From Numida meleagris (Eukaryota > Chordata > Aves > Galliformes > Numididae): a stretch of DNA of 64,000 nt. The notes beneath the pieces were generated by a model. The model ran no database searches and had not been told where the DNA came from. It was given only the letters and a program-made list of their open reading frames with translations. A program made the position numbers and the translations under genes. Positions 20,910-32,000 of this stretch are shown here, piece after piece. The number at the start of each line of letters is the position of its first letter. Position 1 is the first letter of the stretch. The DNA is taken from the NCBI RefSeq assembly GCF_002078875.1, contig NC_034421.1, positions 13,408,688 through 13,472,687 of the forward strand, read 5' to 3'.

Positions 20910-21075
20910 GAATAAAGCAATTAAACACAACGAATATTTGAGCATGTGATGGAGCGGGCTGGAACTGAGGCTGGAGCTGTGCAGGATGTTTTGATAAAGG
21001 GCTTCAAATTGATTGCCAGTGTGTTCCTGTGCCTGTTAGAACAAAGATAACCAAGGGATAAACCATGCAGCAAGG
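20910..21075. promoter_or_regulatory. Candidate conserved noncoding element
   Basis: Contains TTTGATAAAGGGCTTCAAAT and GAACAAAGATAACC, in which a TCF/LEF/SOX core (ACAAAG) adjoins a GATA core. The sequence is unique and AT-richer than its flank. This is inferred from motifs. Confidence 0.25.
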
Positions 21076-22405
21076 AACATTTTTCACTAATTTTTTTCCC
21101 TTGGCCTCCCAACATAGCTATTCTTTCTTCTTTTTTTTCTTACCAAAAAAATGTTTGATGGTTTTTCCCAACTTGGGCCAATGAGGGCAAAATCTTACTA
21201 TGTCTCTCATTAGGAAATGGAAGAAGGAGCCCCAGAGTGAAACACAGAGGCTGCAGTGGTTTCTCCAGCCAGTGCAGTGTGGGACCTTCCATCCCACTGC
21301 AGTGCAAGGCACAAAGATGCTTTCATGGCCTTGGGGAGATGTTTCCAAAGCAGGGACGAAGCTTGTGGAGCTCAGGGTGTACTGTCAGCCCCAAACCCTG
21401 TACCAAAAGCTGTTGCAGTCCCCTTGGATTTTGCAGGGAAAATGGGGGATACAGCACAGGAAAGCCGAAGGACATGGTCAGCATGCTGCCAAAAACAGCC
21501 GTGATTGCACACGTGGAAGTGGAAGAAAATGGACAGTGGAAAAAACATGCACTTCTCAATCCTAATCTCCTTGCTAAGCCTTGCAGTTAGTTACACTCCC
21601 CAGAGGGTTTATTTCTCTTCCTCTCCTGTTTTGTTTAATCCTCTAATGTAACTGCAAGCCTTTGCAATATCCTCATATGTATATAGTCCCCCCCTAAAGC
21701 CTATTAAGCTGCTGGTTTCAGCGATCTCTTGTAACAGGAAATGCCACAGGAGACTTTGGGAACCATAAGAATTGTTGTCTGCATTAATTTCACTCGTTTT
21801 CAGCTCTGATTAGCTTCTTAACTTTGAAAACAGCAGTGAAGGGCTGCACGTCCTGTTCCATCTCTCCTGCTCCTGATCTCCCCCAGCCACTTCAGTCATT
21901 AGAAAACAGAGGGCTGCAAAGAGGATTGAGCTAAAGCCGCAGGGTTTGAGGTGTTTGAGAGAGGCCTGCACCCCAGGTAACTGCTGCTGCCTGAGACCTG
22001 CAGAGCAGGGATTTTCCCTCCTCATTCATTATTTAATTTTAATTATTCACACAGGCATGAAGCCAGCAAACACTGACAGTGCCCTTGTACGCCTGCAACT
22101 CTCTTGCAAGGTTCTTAACAAAAGTTTTTAGCAAAGTTGAGTGCTCATAGCATGAAATGAAGGCCCTGTGTGCGGTGGAGGGACCTTCTCAGGTCCTCCC
22201 GCCCCACTGACCGCAGTGGGAAGGGAATTCTGTATGGCTGGTTACTGCACACACAGCAGGGATGGTTGGGAGACAGGGTGGGTGGTAGCCCTTGGGCTGG
22301 CCAGCGGGGTTACCGGCCCGGGAAGCAGAGGCTCAGAGCTTAGGCAGGGCAACCCCGCGACGCTCGGGTCCAAGGCCTGAGCCTAGGCCGCGCCTGCACC
22401 ATCGC

Positions 22406-22430
22406 GTTGCCAAGCAACGCACGCCCCAAT
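22406..22430. promoter_or_regulatory. RFX X-box next to a CCAAT box
   Basis: GTTGCCAAGCAAC fits the GTNRCC(N)RGYAAC X-box with a one-base spacer. Eight bases later is CCAAT followed by CAG. RFX and NF-Y sites close together are a known cooperative arrangement. Binding here is inferred. Confidence 0.5.
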
Positions 22431-22979
22431 CAGCTGCCGCTTGCCAGCAGCAGGGCGCACGCACGCCCCGCCCTCTTAGGGGCGTGGCCAATATGGCCCC
22501 ACCCCTCTCCTCCCCTCCTCGCTTCCAGCTGGGCGGGAAGAGCCGGGCGCGCACGCGCAGCCGCGCAGGGGCGGGGCGAGGCGCACCTCCGGGCGCGCAC
22601 CTTCCCCCCGCCCTGCGAGACACCCCGCCCTCCTCCAAGATGGCGGACAGAGGCGTGCTGCGGCAGAGTGCGCACGCGCCGGGCCCCACAGACTCGACTG
22701 CGATTGGCCGGTGGGGCCGGGCGGCCGCTTCCGGCGGGTGGGGCGGGGCGGGGCGGGCGGAGCCGCAGGATGCGCCTGGAGTAGCTGCGGCCGCGCCGAC
22801 TGTAGCAGCGCCGCTCCCGGCCCCTCCCGCGGCCCGCACCGGCCTGCCCTCCGGCGGCCCTTCCCAGCGCCCCGGGGCTCCCCGTGCTCGGCGGCCGGGG
22901 GCGGGCCCCGGGGGCTGGGGTAGGCGGCGGCGGCGGCGGCGGCTCTGCGGACGGGGGGTGCCTCCGGGGCTGTGCGGCC

Positions 22980-22988
22980 ATGAGGTGA
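22980..22988 (+). other. XPO6: Two-codon upstream ORF in the XPO6 leader
   Basis: ATG AGG TGA lies about 55 nt before the XPO6 start in the exon 1 leader. The same bases contain a strong donor-like GTGAGC at 22985-22990. If that donor were used, the upstream ATG would be joined to exon 2 out of the XPO6 frame. Confidence 0.5.
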
Positions 22989-23042
22989 GCGGAGCGCGGC
23001 GCCCAGCCCAGAGCAGCCCCGCGGGAGGGACAGCCCGCAGCC

Positions 23043-23045
23043 ATG
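23043..23045 (+). CDS. XPO6: XPO6 exon 1, coding part (initiator ATG only)
   Basis: GCAGCCATGGTGAGT: the ATG is the last triplet of exon 1, followed directly by the donor GTGAGT. Joined to GCATCTGAAGAG of exon 2 it gives M-A-S-E-E, the expected vertebrate start. The exon's 5' end is within the CpG island but not resolved. Confidence 0.9.
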
Positions 23046-26000
23046 GTGAGTGCGGGGGGAGCGGGGCCTGCCCGCGGGAAGGACTGTGGGGAGGGCCTCT
23101 GGCGGCCGTGAGGGCCCCGGTTCTGCTGGGAGCGGCCGCACGATGCTCCGAGCTTGTGGGGGGGGCGGGACAGGGCCTCGCCCGGGCCTTCCCCGCTGGC
23201 CTGGGGCTGCGGGCCGCATCCGGCCCTGCGCAGCGTAACAGAGCGCGGTGTGGGGCTGCCCCTCGGCCGGGCTGTGTGCGGGCTGCGTATGGCTTTGATT
23301 TACCTCCATCCTTTCTTTTTCCCTTCGATAAATGGAGGAAGGGGCGTGTTAGGCGTCCTGGTCGCACGCACAGTCAGCCTGCAGCGCTGGGAGGTCGCGC
23401 TCTGTCTCCAGGGGGCTGCAGCACCGTGCCAGGCACTCACAGGGCTGTGTTAAGCAATGACTGTCACTTATTATTTCTCAGTCGTTCCACCCGGAGGAAG
23501 GTCCGGCATTGCCGAGTGCGCCCTGCTGGCAAAGGGGAGCGGTGTGCACAGACAGTGCAGCGATCGTGGTGTGGGGAGCTGCCTCCTGCCGGCCCCACCA
23601 TGGGCTTGCCAAGTGGATGCTGTTGGTGCCAGTCCGGCTTCCAGTCCCTCTCTGTTCTAAGCTCCCTCAGATGCTGCAGGCCCAGGCTTTGCAGCCCTTT
23701 TTATTCAGGGTGTTGGGATCTTGCTCTGCAGCTGTGGATTTCTCATCCAACGTACCAGGGAGCGAGCTCCTGCCCAGCGCCGCAGCTCCTTCTGCAGTGG
23801 CTTTGGCCAAAGCTGGAGCCAAGGGTGGTGTTCTCGAGGTGGTTCTTCTCAGTAAGTACCCCACTTCAGGAAGGTGAACAAATGCTGTGGAGGGGATCTG
23901 AGGATTTGTTGGACCTGTGGTATTTAGCAAGCTGCTGCTGTGCACGTGAAAAGAGTCTAGCAGGTTCTGTGCTTCAGAGGAACACCAGTAACCTCAGATA
24001 ACAAAGAGACTTTTTAATTTTTCCATTGTCTTCATGCAGACGTATTCTTTCAGTCTGCTGCGTTACACGTTGTTTTATTTTACCTCAAGCATTCAGTTTT
24101 TGGTTCAGTTACAAGCCAAGCAGTGGGTATGGCAGGTGAGAAGCAGTCATCAAGCTACACTGCAGAACTGACTGTTGTAACGTTTCACGTGACTCCTGTG
24201 CAAGATTTTCCTTCTGTTCCACTCTCCTTGGAGCCCACAGATGGGCCTCTTCTGCTGCTAGTGCACCCTCCTTCCCGGAAACAGTTGGATAAGTGTGAAG
24301 ATGAGATTCTGTAAGACACTCTGGGAACAAACGCAGCATAATTAAACTGCGCTGTAAAAATCCAGACTTGGGGAAACAGATCCTATAATTTGAACTGGGT
24401 TAAAACTGCAGGCGGTAAGCGGGAGGAGTGGTGATGAGTTAGGGTGTGATTAACTGAGAAGGAGTGATGAGAGCAGCAAAGTCAGTGAGAGAGGCATCAA
24501 AGGCAGGAGGGGAAGGTGCAGTGACATGCACTGTGCTCAGAAACTGTGTGTGTTGTCAACACGTGCCAGTTCAGGGTGCTGTGCTCCACAAATCTTGCAC
24601 TACCACTGAGGAGCTTCTAAAGCAAACCAAAAAGCATTTGCATGTTTCCTACTCAAGCATTAGGTTCCTTCTAGCTGGTTTAAAAAAAAGAAAAGCTTCA
24701 AAATAAGTTTTGTCAGTAGAACCATTCCTCGAATCCAGTGTTTTGCATCCAGAGAAGCTATGCCTTTGTTTCATTGCTGATTCTTCCCCTCTTTTTCTCC
24801 TACCAAAGATGGATCATTTCTGAAGCTGTCAGAGGTCGGTTGTGATCGTTAGAGCATAGCAGTCACCAGCTAGTGCATTCTGAACTCTCATGGGAGGCTT
24901 CAAGTCAGGCAGTTACCTCCTAGGGAATGTCTTCTTTGTTTGTCTGAGACCTGTATCGTGCCATCCACCAGAAGAATAGCTCAGGAGAAGGGTCTCCTTC
25001 CCAGCCATAATGTTTTGCTTGATATCTGGCTTTAAAGATGCAGTGTGAAACCAGCTGTTCCGTCACAGAACTGCAGACAGACTTCTCAAACACTGTGGTA
25101 GCTGTGCAGCAGCCACTCGTCTTTCCTGTTGTCACTAGGCCTCAGAAGTGTGTAGCAGAATGGGAAGCACACAGCAGGAGTTGCAGCGGCGGATCCAAAA
25201 AAGCCCGTGTCCTTGTTGTGCAAGAAGCAAGTAAAGCCTGCAGAAATGGAAGGGGGCAGTGGGCATGTGTAGCTTGAATCTTCCTAGGTTTTTCATGGCA
25301 GCATCCTAACTTCTATTTTACATCCCTGTTATCATCTTCCAAATCACTTTCTTAGCAATAAGTGCTGTCATTTTCTTATGCTTAAAGCCTCCTTTGAAGA
25401 ACTGAGAGTGGTTTATGCCTTCCATCTGCTAAGGAATCGTGTATGTCCGGATCACGGTGTACCTAGCCAGGTTGCTGGTGAGCTATAAGTTATTCTGGCA
25501 CCCTTGGTTACCAAGGAGCTTGCTGCTGTGAGTGATGGAAGCAGCCCACGTCTGTTATGGATGTTGATGCAGCTCGGTTGGCGGCCCCGTGGCTAGAGCA
25601 GGTCTGTGTGCTCAGTGAGGCAGTCCCGTGTTAGTGGGACTGCTCCTGGTAAATGTGGTGTGGGGACAGCTTCTTGCTTTTGCAGCCATCCTGCTGCTGG
25701 AGCTGCTTAAACTGTGCTGCTTGGGCGGCTGCTGCTGCCTGGAGAGCTGTGGGATGCCCTGCAGTGAGAGGTAGAGGAGAGCAGGGTAAGGCTGCGCGTT
25801 GCTGGTGCCACGGGGACAGGAAGCACTGAGGTCACCTCTGCTCCCCGGGGATGTTGGAGGTGATGCTCGGAGCTGTAGCAGCGACAGTTGGACTCGGTTC
25901 TGATCTTTATGGGTCCTTATGGGTTCTGATCTTTATGGGTCCTTNGGTTCTGATCTTTATGGGTCCTTATGGGTTCTGATCTTTATGGGTCCTTTCCAAC

Positions 26001-29000
26001 TCGGGATGTTCTATGGCAGCTCCAAGCCGTGGGGTGTCACAGCCTGGGTTCTGACAGCTTGTAAGGGACACGCAGAAAGCACAGAGTCCAAAAAGAAAAG
26101 TAAATCTTTTTGGAGCCGTTCTGACTCACTACTGAAAGAGAAACGAGAGAATGGGAACTTGTAAGTCCCAGCCCCAGCTCTGACATCTGGCTTCCTTTTT
26201 TGGCCTTCAGGTCACGCAACTTTTTCTGCCCCTCTGTAGCATTATCCCCGTTTTATTAAATCACAAAGCAAGAGCTACAGTGCAGTGCTTGCGAGCTGTT
26301 CACCTATTTCTTAGCATTGCAGAAGGCAGCGTGAAGCGAAGCTGGGCCAGGTGGTACAAGCTATGCCATGACATTCAGCACAGCGGTCTGCATTTCCCAC
26401 GTACCCATAAGCACATCACATACGTCATATTACAAAGGCTGGCTAGTTAAATGCTGGTTCTGCTGTCTCCAGTCAGGCTAAAAGGTATGAAGGTGAAGTT
26501 ATTGAGCCTTAAGATCCCTTTTACTATCTGAAGAAGCCTTCTGCTGCTGGCTGATGTTTGTGGCCATCCGCTGAGAGGTGAGTGGTGGCTGCTGGGATTG
26601 TTTTAGTGGAAAGCATTAAACCCTGGCATGTGCAATGAAGCTCGTGCAGTGGGGTTCAGCACTGCAAAGGGATGTCTCAGTGTGCAGATGCCTAACAGCT
26701 GCTGGGAGCTTGTGTTCTGCGTGGTTATTTTACTGTGTGTTGTGAGGTGTTGTCTTTTAGATCAGGAAGAGGGTCTGCTGTTGTTACATGCAATATAAAA
26801 GGGGAAAAATAAGAACTTGCTTTTACGTCTGTAGCTGGTACCTGGCTGGCAGCGTGATGTGTCCTGAAATCCTTCCAAGTCATTGTCCTCTATCAGTCAG
26901 CGGGTTCTCCCTGGCAGTAGCTGTATCTTTATTTGGGTCACTGCTGCCTTGGGATGCAGAGAAGGCCAAGTATTAACATGTCAGCTTCCTTTTCATTTCG
27001 AGATAAATGAGGTGCTTACTGGCTTTGTTTTCTCAAAATGAGATGCTTAGAATGCCATTTGTGGAGGTGAAGGATGCAGCCAGTCCCTGATCTGTTGGAA
27101 GGGTCTCTTTGTTCCGACGCAAGTGTAAATATTAACAGTTTGGTAGAGAAAAAGCAGTTAGCTTCTTTCTGCGCAGGTTATCTTGTTCAAGCAGTGACCT
27201 CTGTGCCAGGCAGCCCCAAGGCTCTGTCTGTGGTCACAAGGACAGAGGGAAGAGTTCTGTGCTCCAGGAGGAGGCAGGGAATGGTTGGAGTCTCCTCTCT
27301 GAGTCTGGCACAAGAGCACCTCAGGATGATGGAGATGTTCTGCGGGGAAGCAAGGGGTTTCCCATCACATCTTACTGCCTTCTTTCCCCATGTTTCTGAT
27401 TCCTATTTACTTTCACTTCACCTGGAACATTTCACATGATGTTGCTTCAGCAACGTCACAAATTCCTTAATTTTTCACCCAGTGTTCCCTAATTCCTCTC
27501 CCATGGGGACTGCACTGAGAACTACATTTCTTTCACGATTTTCCAACGCTCTGCGTTTGTGCTCCAAATCTTCTATTTGTTTCAGCATCTCTAAGTTTGT
27601 AGCTGGGTCTGCAACTCTCTTTGTATTTTTAGCAGTTTGATTTGATGCTTTATTACTGCTTTAATTGCAGTGTGGAGACGGGTTGTCACGTTTCCTTTGT
27701 CCCCTTTTTTGCAAAAGCAGCGCGATCGTCTGGTGTGCGTTCTGCCTTGTCGGGCAGCCAAGCCAGCACTGAAGGCAAGGGGATGGGGTGCTGCCTTCTA
27801 GATAAAGGGTTTTTTTTTTCCTGATGGGGGATAATTTTGTCTGAAAATCGTTGATTGATGGTGTCTTGCTGCAGTGGGTGAGGTGATTCCTTGTACGTTA
27901 CAATACTGCCAGTTCTTTTCTGCTGGACTGAGGGTGATGTCGAGCTTCTTCCGCTGAGATTTGTCTGAGTGTAGGAACCTGAAACCGCTCCAGGAGCTGA
28001 AGCTGGTGTCCAAGAGCGGAGCAGGAGTCTGCAGGGGCAGCTGCAGGGAGCGGCTCTGCCGCGGTCAGGCTCGAAGGAAAGAGGAAGCGCATGCAGTCAG
28101 CGGCCTGTGATCTCCGCTGCGTGAGCTGAGGTAGGTGCTCAGCAGCAGAGCTTGGCTGCTCACAGCCCTGTGCGGGGCTTGGTCTGCTAGGCAGCCAGTG
28201 CTCAGGAGGAAGAGTTTGCTTTGCAGTGGGCTGCAGTGCTCTGAGAGGAGCAGGCTGCTGCTGGGAAACAGCCCAAGGAGCTGCGGCACTGCCGCTGTCA
28301 ACATCTTGTTTTGTTTTGCTTTAAGTGGGCTAGATGCTTTTCCTGAACGTACTGTTCTTTGGAGCCATTAATTAAAAAAGAAACCAAGTCTTTGCAGACT
28401 TATTTCCGCGTTAGTTTCGTGTATACTCTTAAATGCCCAACATGAGTTTTAATGGTCTGTGCCAGGACTTCAGTCTGCAACGCTGTGTGAGTTTCTCTTC
28501 TTTGACGGTGTCTTAGAAAGCACCGTGTCTCTGCATACCATCATCAGCATGCTGGGATTTGGATTTTGCTGCTGTGGGGTGCTGGGCAAGGTGCAGTCCT
28601 TGTCCCAGGCTTCCTGTAGCACCAGCCTTGCTTTGTTGTCCCCTGGCCTGGTGTCAGAGTTTTTCACAAAGTAAGGGGGATTTCTTTCTCCCTGCAGAGC
28701 AGCTTGAGCTCCATCTGAATAGGAGAGCCACTTTCAGAAATTGCTGAATAAGTGTTTTCTTCTTGCATTCACTTTCCTCTTTCCTTGTTGTAGTACTTTC
28801 AATTTCCAGCCACACATGTGTGTACCCTCAGCCTCCTAAAGTTGGGCCTGCAAACAGCTGCAGTTCAGAGCGTTTGTCCACACATTACTGAGTTGTCTGC
28901 AAGCTCAGATACATCAGAGTTTGGATTTGCAGTTGTGGAGGCAGTAAAGTATTTGAGAAGCACTCTGGGAAATCTCTTAACGCTTCATGGACAGCTTGGT

Positions 29001-32000
29001 GCTGATGCACACGCACCAGGTGACTCCTCTCTTCACGCTTTTCCATTCTCCCCCTCTCTGGCCAGAGGAGCTGCTGCATTTGAGTGAGTCAGGAAGAGGA
29101 ATCTTTTGAACACAAACAGGCAAATATCCATCTGCAAAAGCAGGAGCAGTGCTTTGTAGGAAGACTCAGGTAAAACTTGACTGTGTTTGTTGTGGACCAT
29201 TTGAGCGAAAAGTTGCATCTTTTTTTCTTAGCACTTGAGAATTTGTGATTTCTTCTTGGCATAATCCCCCCCCCCTTTCCCAACATGCTTCTGTCCAAAA
29301 TACTATGGGTTTGGGCTCTTCCCTCCAGTGCTTTTTGAAAACTTGCACTATTTCAGATAAAACACCAGGAGATCTTAAGGTCAGCACGTTGTATGCGTTT
29401 GCCTGTGGGGCCAGTGCCGCTATCCTGTCTGTGCATGCCTACATTCCCCTCTGCAGAGAAAAGGGGAAGTGGTCTGTGCCCTGTGGCCGTTGTCTCACAC
29501 CTGTGAACATCATGAGGAAGGACAGGGCTGTCCTGTGCGGCCCCTTTCAGCAGGGGACGTGGCAGGGAGCCCCCGGGGACATGAAGTGCGTGGACAGACT
29601 ACAGTGCTGCAGAATCGCAGCCTCGTGCCCTTTAGATGTGACTTTCTAGACTTCACCGGAAGACTGCAAGTTCCTTTTGTACCCTGGGGGAGAACCAGAG
29701 CACCGTGTGGTGCTTCAGCACCCGTAGCGCGGCACCTTCTGCAGCATCCATCCGAAAACACACTGTCACTTGCCCCAAACAAAAGTGTTTCATCAGTGAT
29801 AGCTTAAGAAACAGCAGGCAGCAGTTGAGAGCTGCCTGTGAGCAGCTCGTGGCTGCAGCTGGGATGTTGGATTTAAGTGTCAGTCCAAGAAGCAGTTATC
29901 GTGGCGCCTGCGTGTACCCATCTGAGACCCCTGTGCTATGCAATTTGCAGTCATAATGGAGAATACTGGCTGCAGTAGTCTGCGTGAGATGCTTCCACGC
30001 TTCTCAGCTGGATGGTATGATTCTAGGAACTATGTGTTTGGGGAAATAATGTGTTGCCAAGTCTTTTCCAGCAGCTAAACCGCAGTAAATCAATTAGCAA
30101 GTCATCACCATGTGACCGACCGTGTTCCTCGGCTGACCGTGGGCTGTAAATCACAGTAGATCTAAATCTTATTTTGCTTATGCCAGGCTGCTGTGATGAT
30201 TTTATTCATCTGAGGGGATTCTGAGGGAATCTGTAGGTGTTAATTGCAGTGCTTCGTGATTGCTGAGTTGCCATGCATTGAGCACCCTTTATGAGCAGCA
30301 GGGTGACTGCTGAGATGACCCCGGGGTTGATTCCTGATCAAGAACGTTCAATTTAGAAGGGATCTGCCTCAGACACCTGAGCCTGTTAATCAAAGTTCAG
30401 CTGTAAAACCTGAACCCTGGTTAACTGAACCTGCCTGAACAAGATGATTTAAGAAATACGATCCCATAGGTATTCTAAAAGGTGCCTGATTACCTGTGTA
30501 CCTGGCAGTGTTTACAGGTAAGGTGATCTCTTTATCCTGCTCCAGAAATCAGCTTATCAGTGCTGCCTTTCCCTAGCCTGCTCCGTGCAGCAGTGCTCAG
30601 CCTGTGGTCGTTTTTAGCTCCCGGCTGATGTTTAAATAAAACACATCGATTCCTGAAGTGCAGTCTGACATTTCTGAAGTGATGAGCGTTAGAGGCAGGA
30701 TTCCCCAGCTCTCGTGCTGGACGTCAGCGTTGTCACAGGGGATCTGAGCGCAGCGCATTTGCTGCCTCCTTCACTCTTCGCTGCCGTTAGAATTTAGATT
30801 CGTGACTTTTAGGGTAGGTTTTTGGCTTAAATTGTGGTGTAAGAGAAACGCGTTTGCAAAATCAGCATCTCGTCAGCGAACTGCAGGAGCGGTGGCTGTT
30901 GAAGCAAATGAAGCAGAGGCCTGCTTGCGTGCTGCAGCCAGGAGGTCTCCTGAAATGGCACCGGGAGCCTGCGCTGCTCTCACAGCACGCTGAGGCTCAG
31001 CCTAGTTTCGGTTCACGAAACCACAAAAACATGTCTGAAAGGCAACGAGGAAATTGAGAGCGAAGATGGAGCGTGCTTGATAGCAGCAGCAGCGTGCTGC
31101 AGGGGAGCACGTCTGCAATGGGACTGCGCACTGCTTCCAAGCTGAAGGCTTCTGGGCAGGCCTGGTAGTTCTGTTACAGAGACCCGTGGAACATGTGTGA
31201 AAACCCAGTGCTATAGTTAGCTGGGAGCAGCGAGGTGCAGCACAGCGCTGCTTTGAGCTGTACAGCCTCAGTGTAGCATGTATTCATCCTTTCTGGAGCA
31301 CGTGTTGGGTGTCATACAACTGTGTTTTGGTTTTTCAAGCACTCCATAGTACTGACTTTGTTGCTGCCGTGCTTCAGTTCTTTCCTGAACTTTGTTGCAT
31401 GTTGCGGCCCAAAGCTGCTCTGAGGTTCACTGAAGCAGTGCTAACGCTGGTGCTTTGCTGGCAACAGCAGAAGGAAGGCTGGGGTGAACCACGCAGGCCT
31501 GAAATGAGCCAGCACCTTCTGAGACCATCACTGCCATGGTGGGAGTTCCTGTTACGTTGGGGCTTGGAGAGGGAGGGACTCTGAAAGACACCCTGGTAAT
31601 TGGAAAAGCTGATGAGTAAGTTGTTGTGTTGGGATACATGCATGCACATTGTGTATAATTAAATTACCCTCTGCTTGAAAATGATCTGCAGTATTGTAAA
31701 TAGTATATATGGAAGAAAACACAGCAGCAGAGTATAGTGGTTTCTGTCTGTGTGTCTGACTGTGCCAGTAAGCAACTGCCCAAAAGTGGATGCAGAAGGT
31801 TCCCAAGCTGAAGAGAGTGGGGCAGTATCGTTCAGAGGCAGCAAAGACAGGGAATTAATGAATCCTGTTCTTCCAGCAGTCGCCCTTGTGGCTCTACCCA
31901 CTGGCTCACTGGTGGCACGGTGGAGATTCCTGCTGGGACAGGAGTGCCACGTCCCTGCTGATCCGGGTGGGAGGCACTTCTGTAAGGCTGCAGCTGCAAT

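Larger units (their letters stand above)
15800..22290. other. Intergenic region between the divergent SBK1 and XPO6 promoters
   Basis: This is about 6.5 kb of GC-rich DNA that becomes AT-richer after about 20.4 kb. It holds the GGCAC microsatellites, a GGGA-rich run (16855-16912), a 10-bp GGGGCTCYRT run (about 16022-16079), several AT-rich candidate regulatory islands and one candidate minus-strand exon (19165-19251). No established gene is recognised. Confidence 0.5.
22290..23300 (+). promoter_or_regulatory. XPO6: XPO6 CpG-island promoter
   Basis: This is a dense CpG island with no TATA box and a cluster of housekeeping-type motifs. They are an RFX X-box-like palindrome GTTGCCAAGCAAC (22406-22418), CCAATCAG (from 22426, NF-Y), NRF1-like GCGCACGCGC repeats (about 22548-22560 and 22669-22678), AAGATGGCGG (22637-22646, YY1), an inverted CCAAT (ATTGG, 22703-22707), CTTCCGG (about 22730, ETS) and a run of GGGCGG SP1/KLF boxes (about 22740-22760). 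The YY1-type motif usually lies just downstream of the start site, so transcription may begin near 22.6 kb. The exact start is unknown. Confidence 0.75.

Noticed and set aside
15600..22290. A shared bidirectional SBK1/XPO6 promoter
   Set aside because: The genes are divergent, but their predicted first exons are about 7 kb apart with separate CpG islands.
22333..23367. 344-codon minus-strand open frame in the same CpG island
   Set aside because: It is the mirror of the GC-driven openness, with no domain-like content and no splice or start support.
22292..24001. 569-codon open frame across the XPO6 promoter and exon 1
   Set aside because: It is caused by CpG-island composition. It runs through the exon 1 donor into intron 1, is not in the XPO6 frame, and has low-complexity Ala/Gly/Arg/Pro content.
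29245..29649. 134-codon frame in XPO6 intron 1
   Set aside because: No domain, codon bias or splice support was seen. Its length is plausible by chance in 13 kb of intron.
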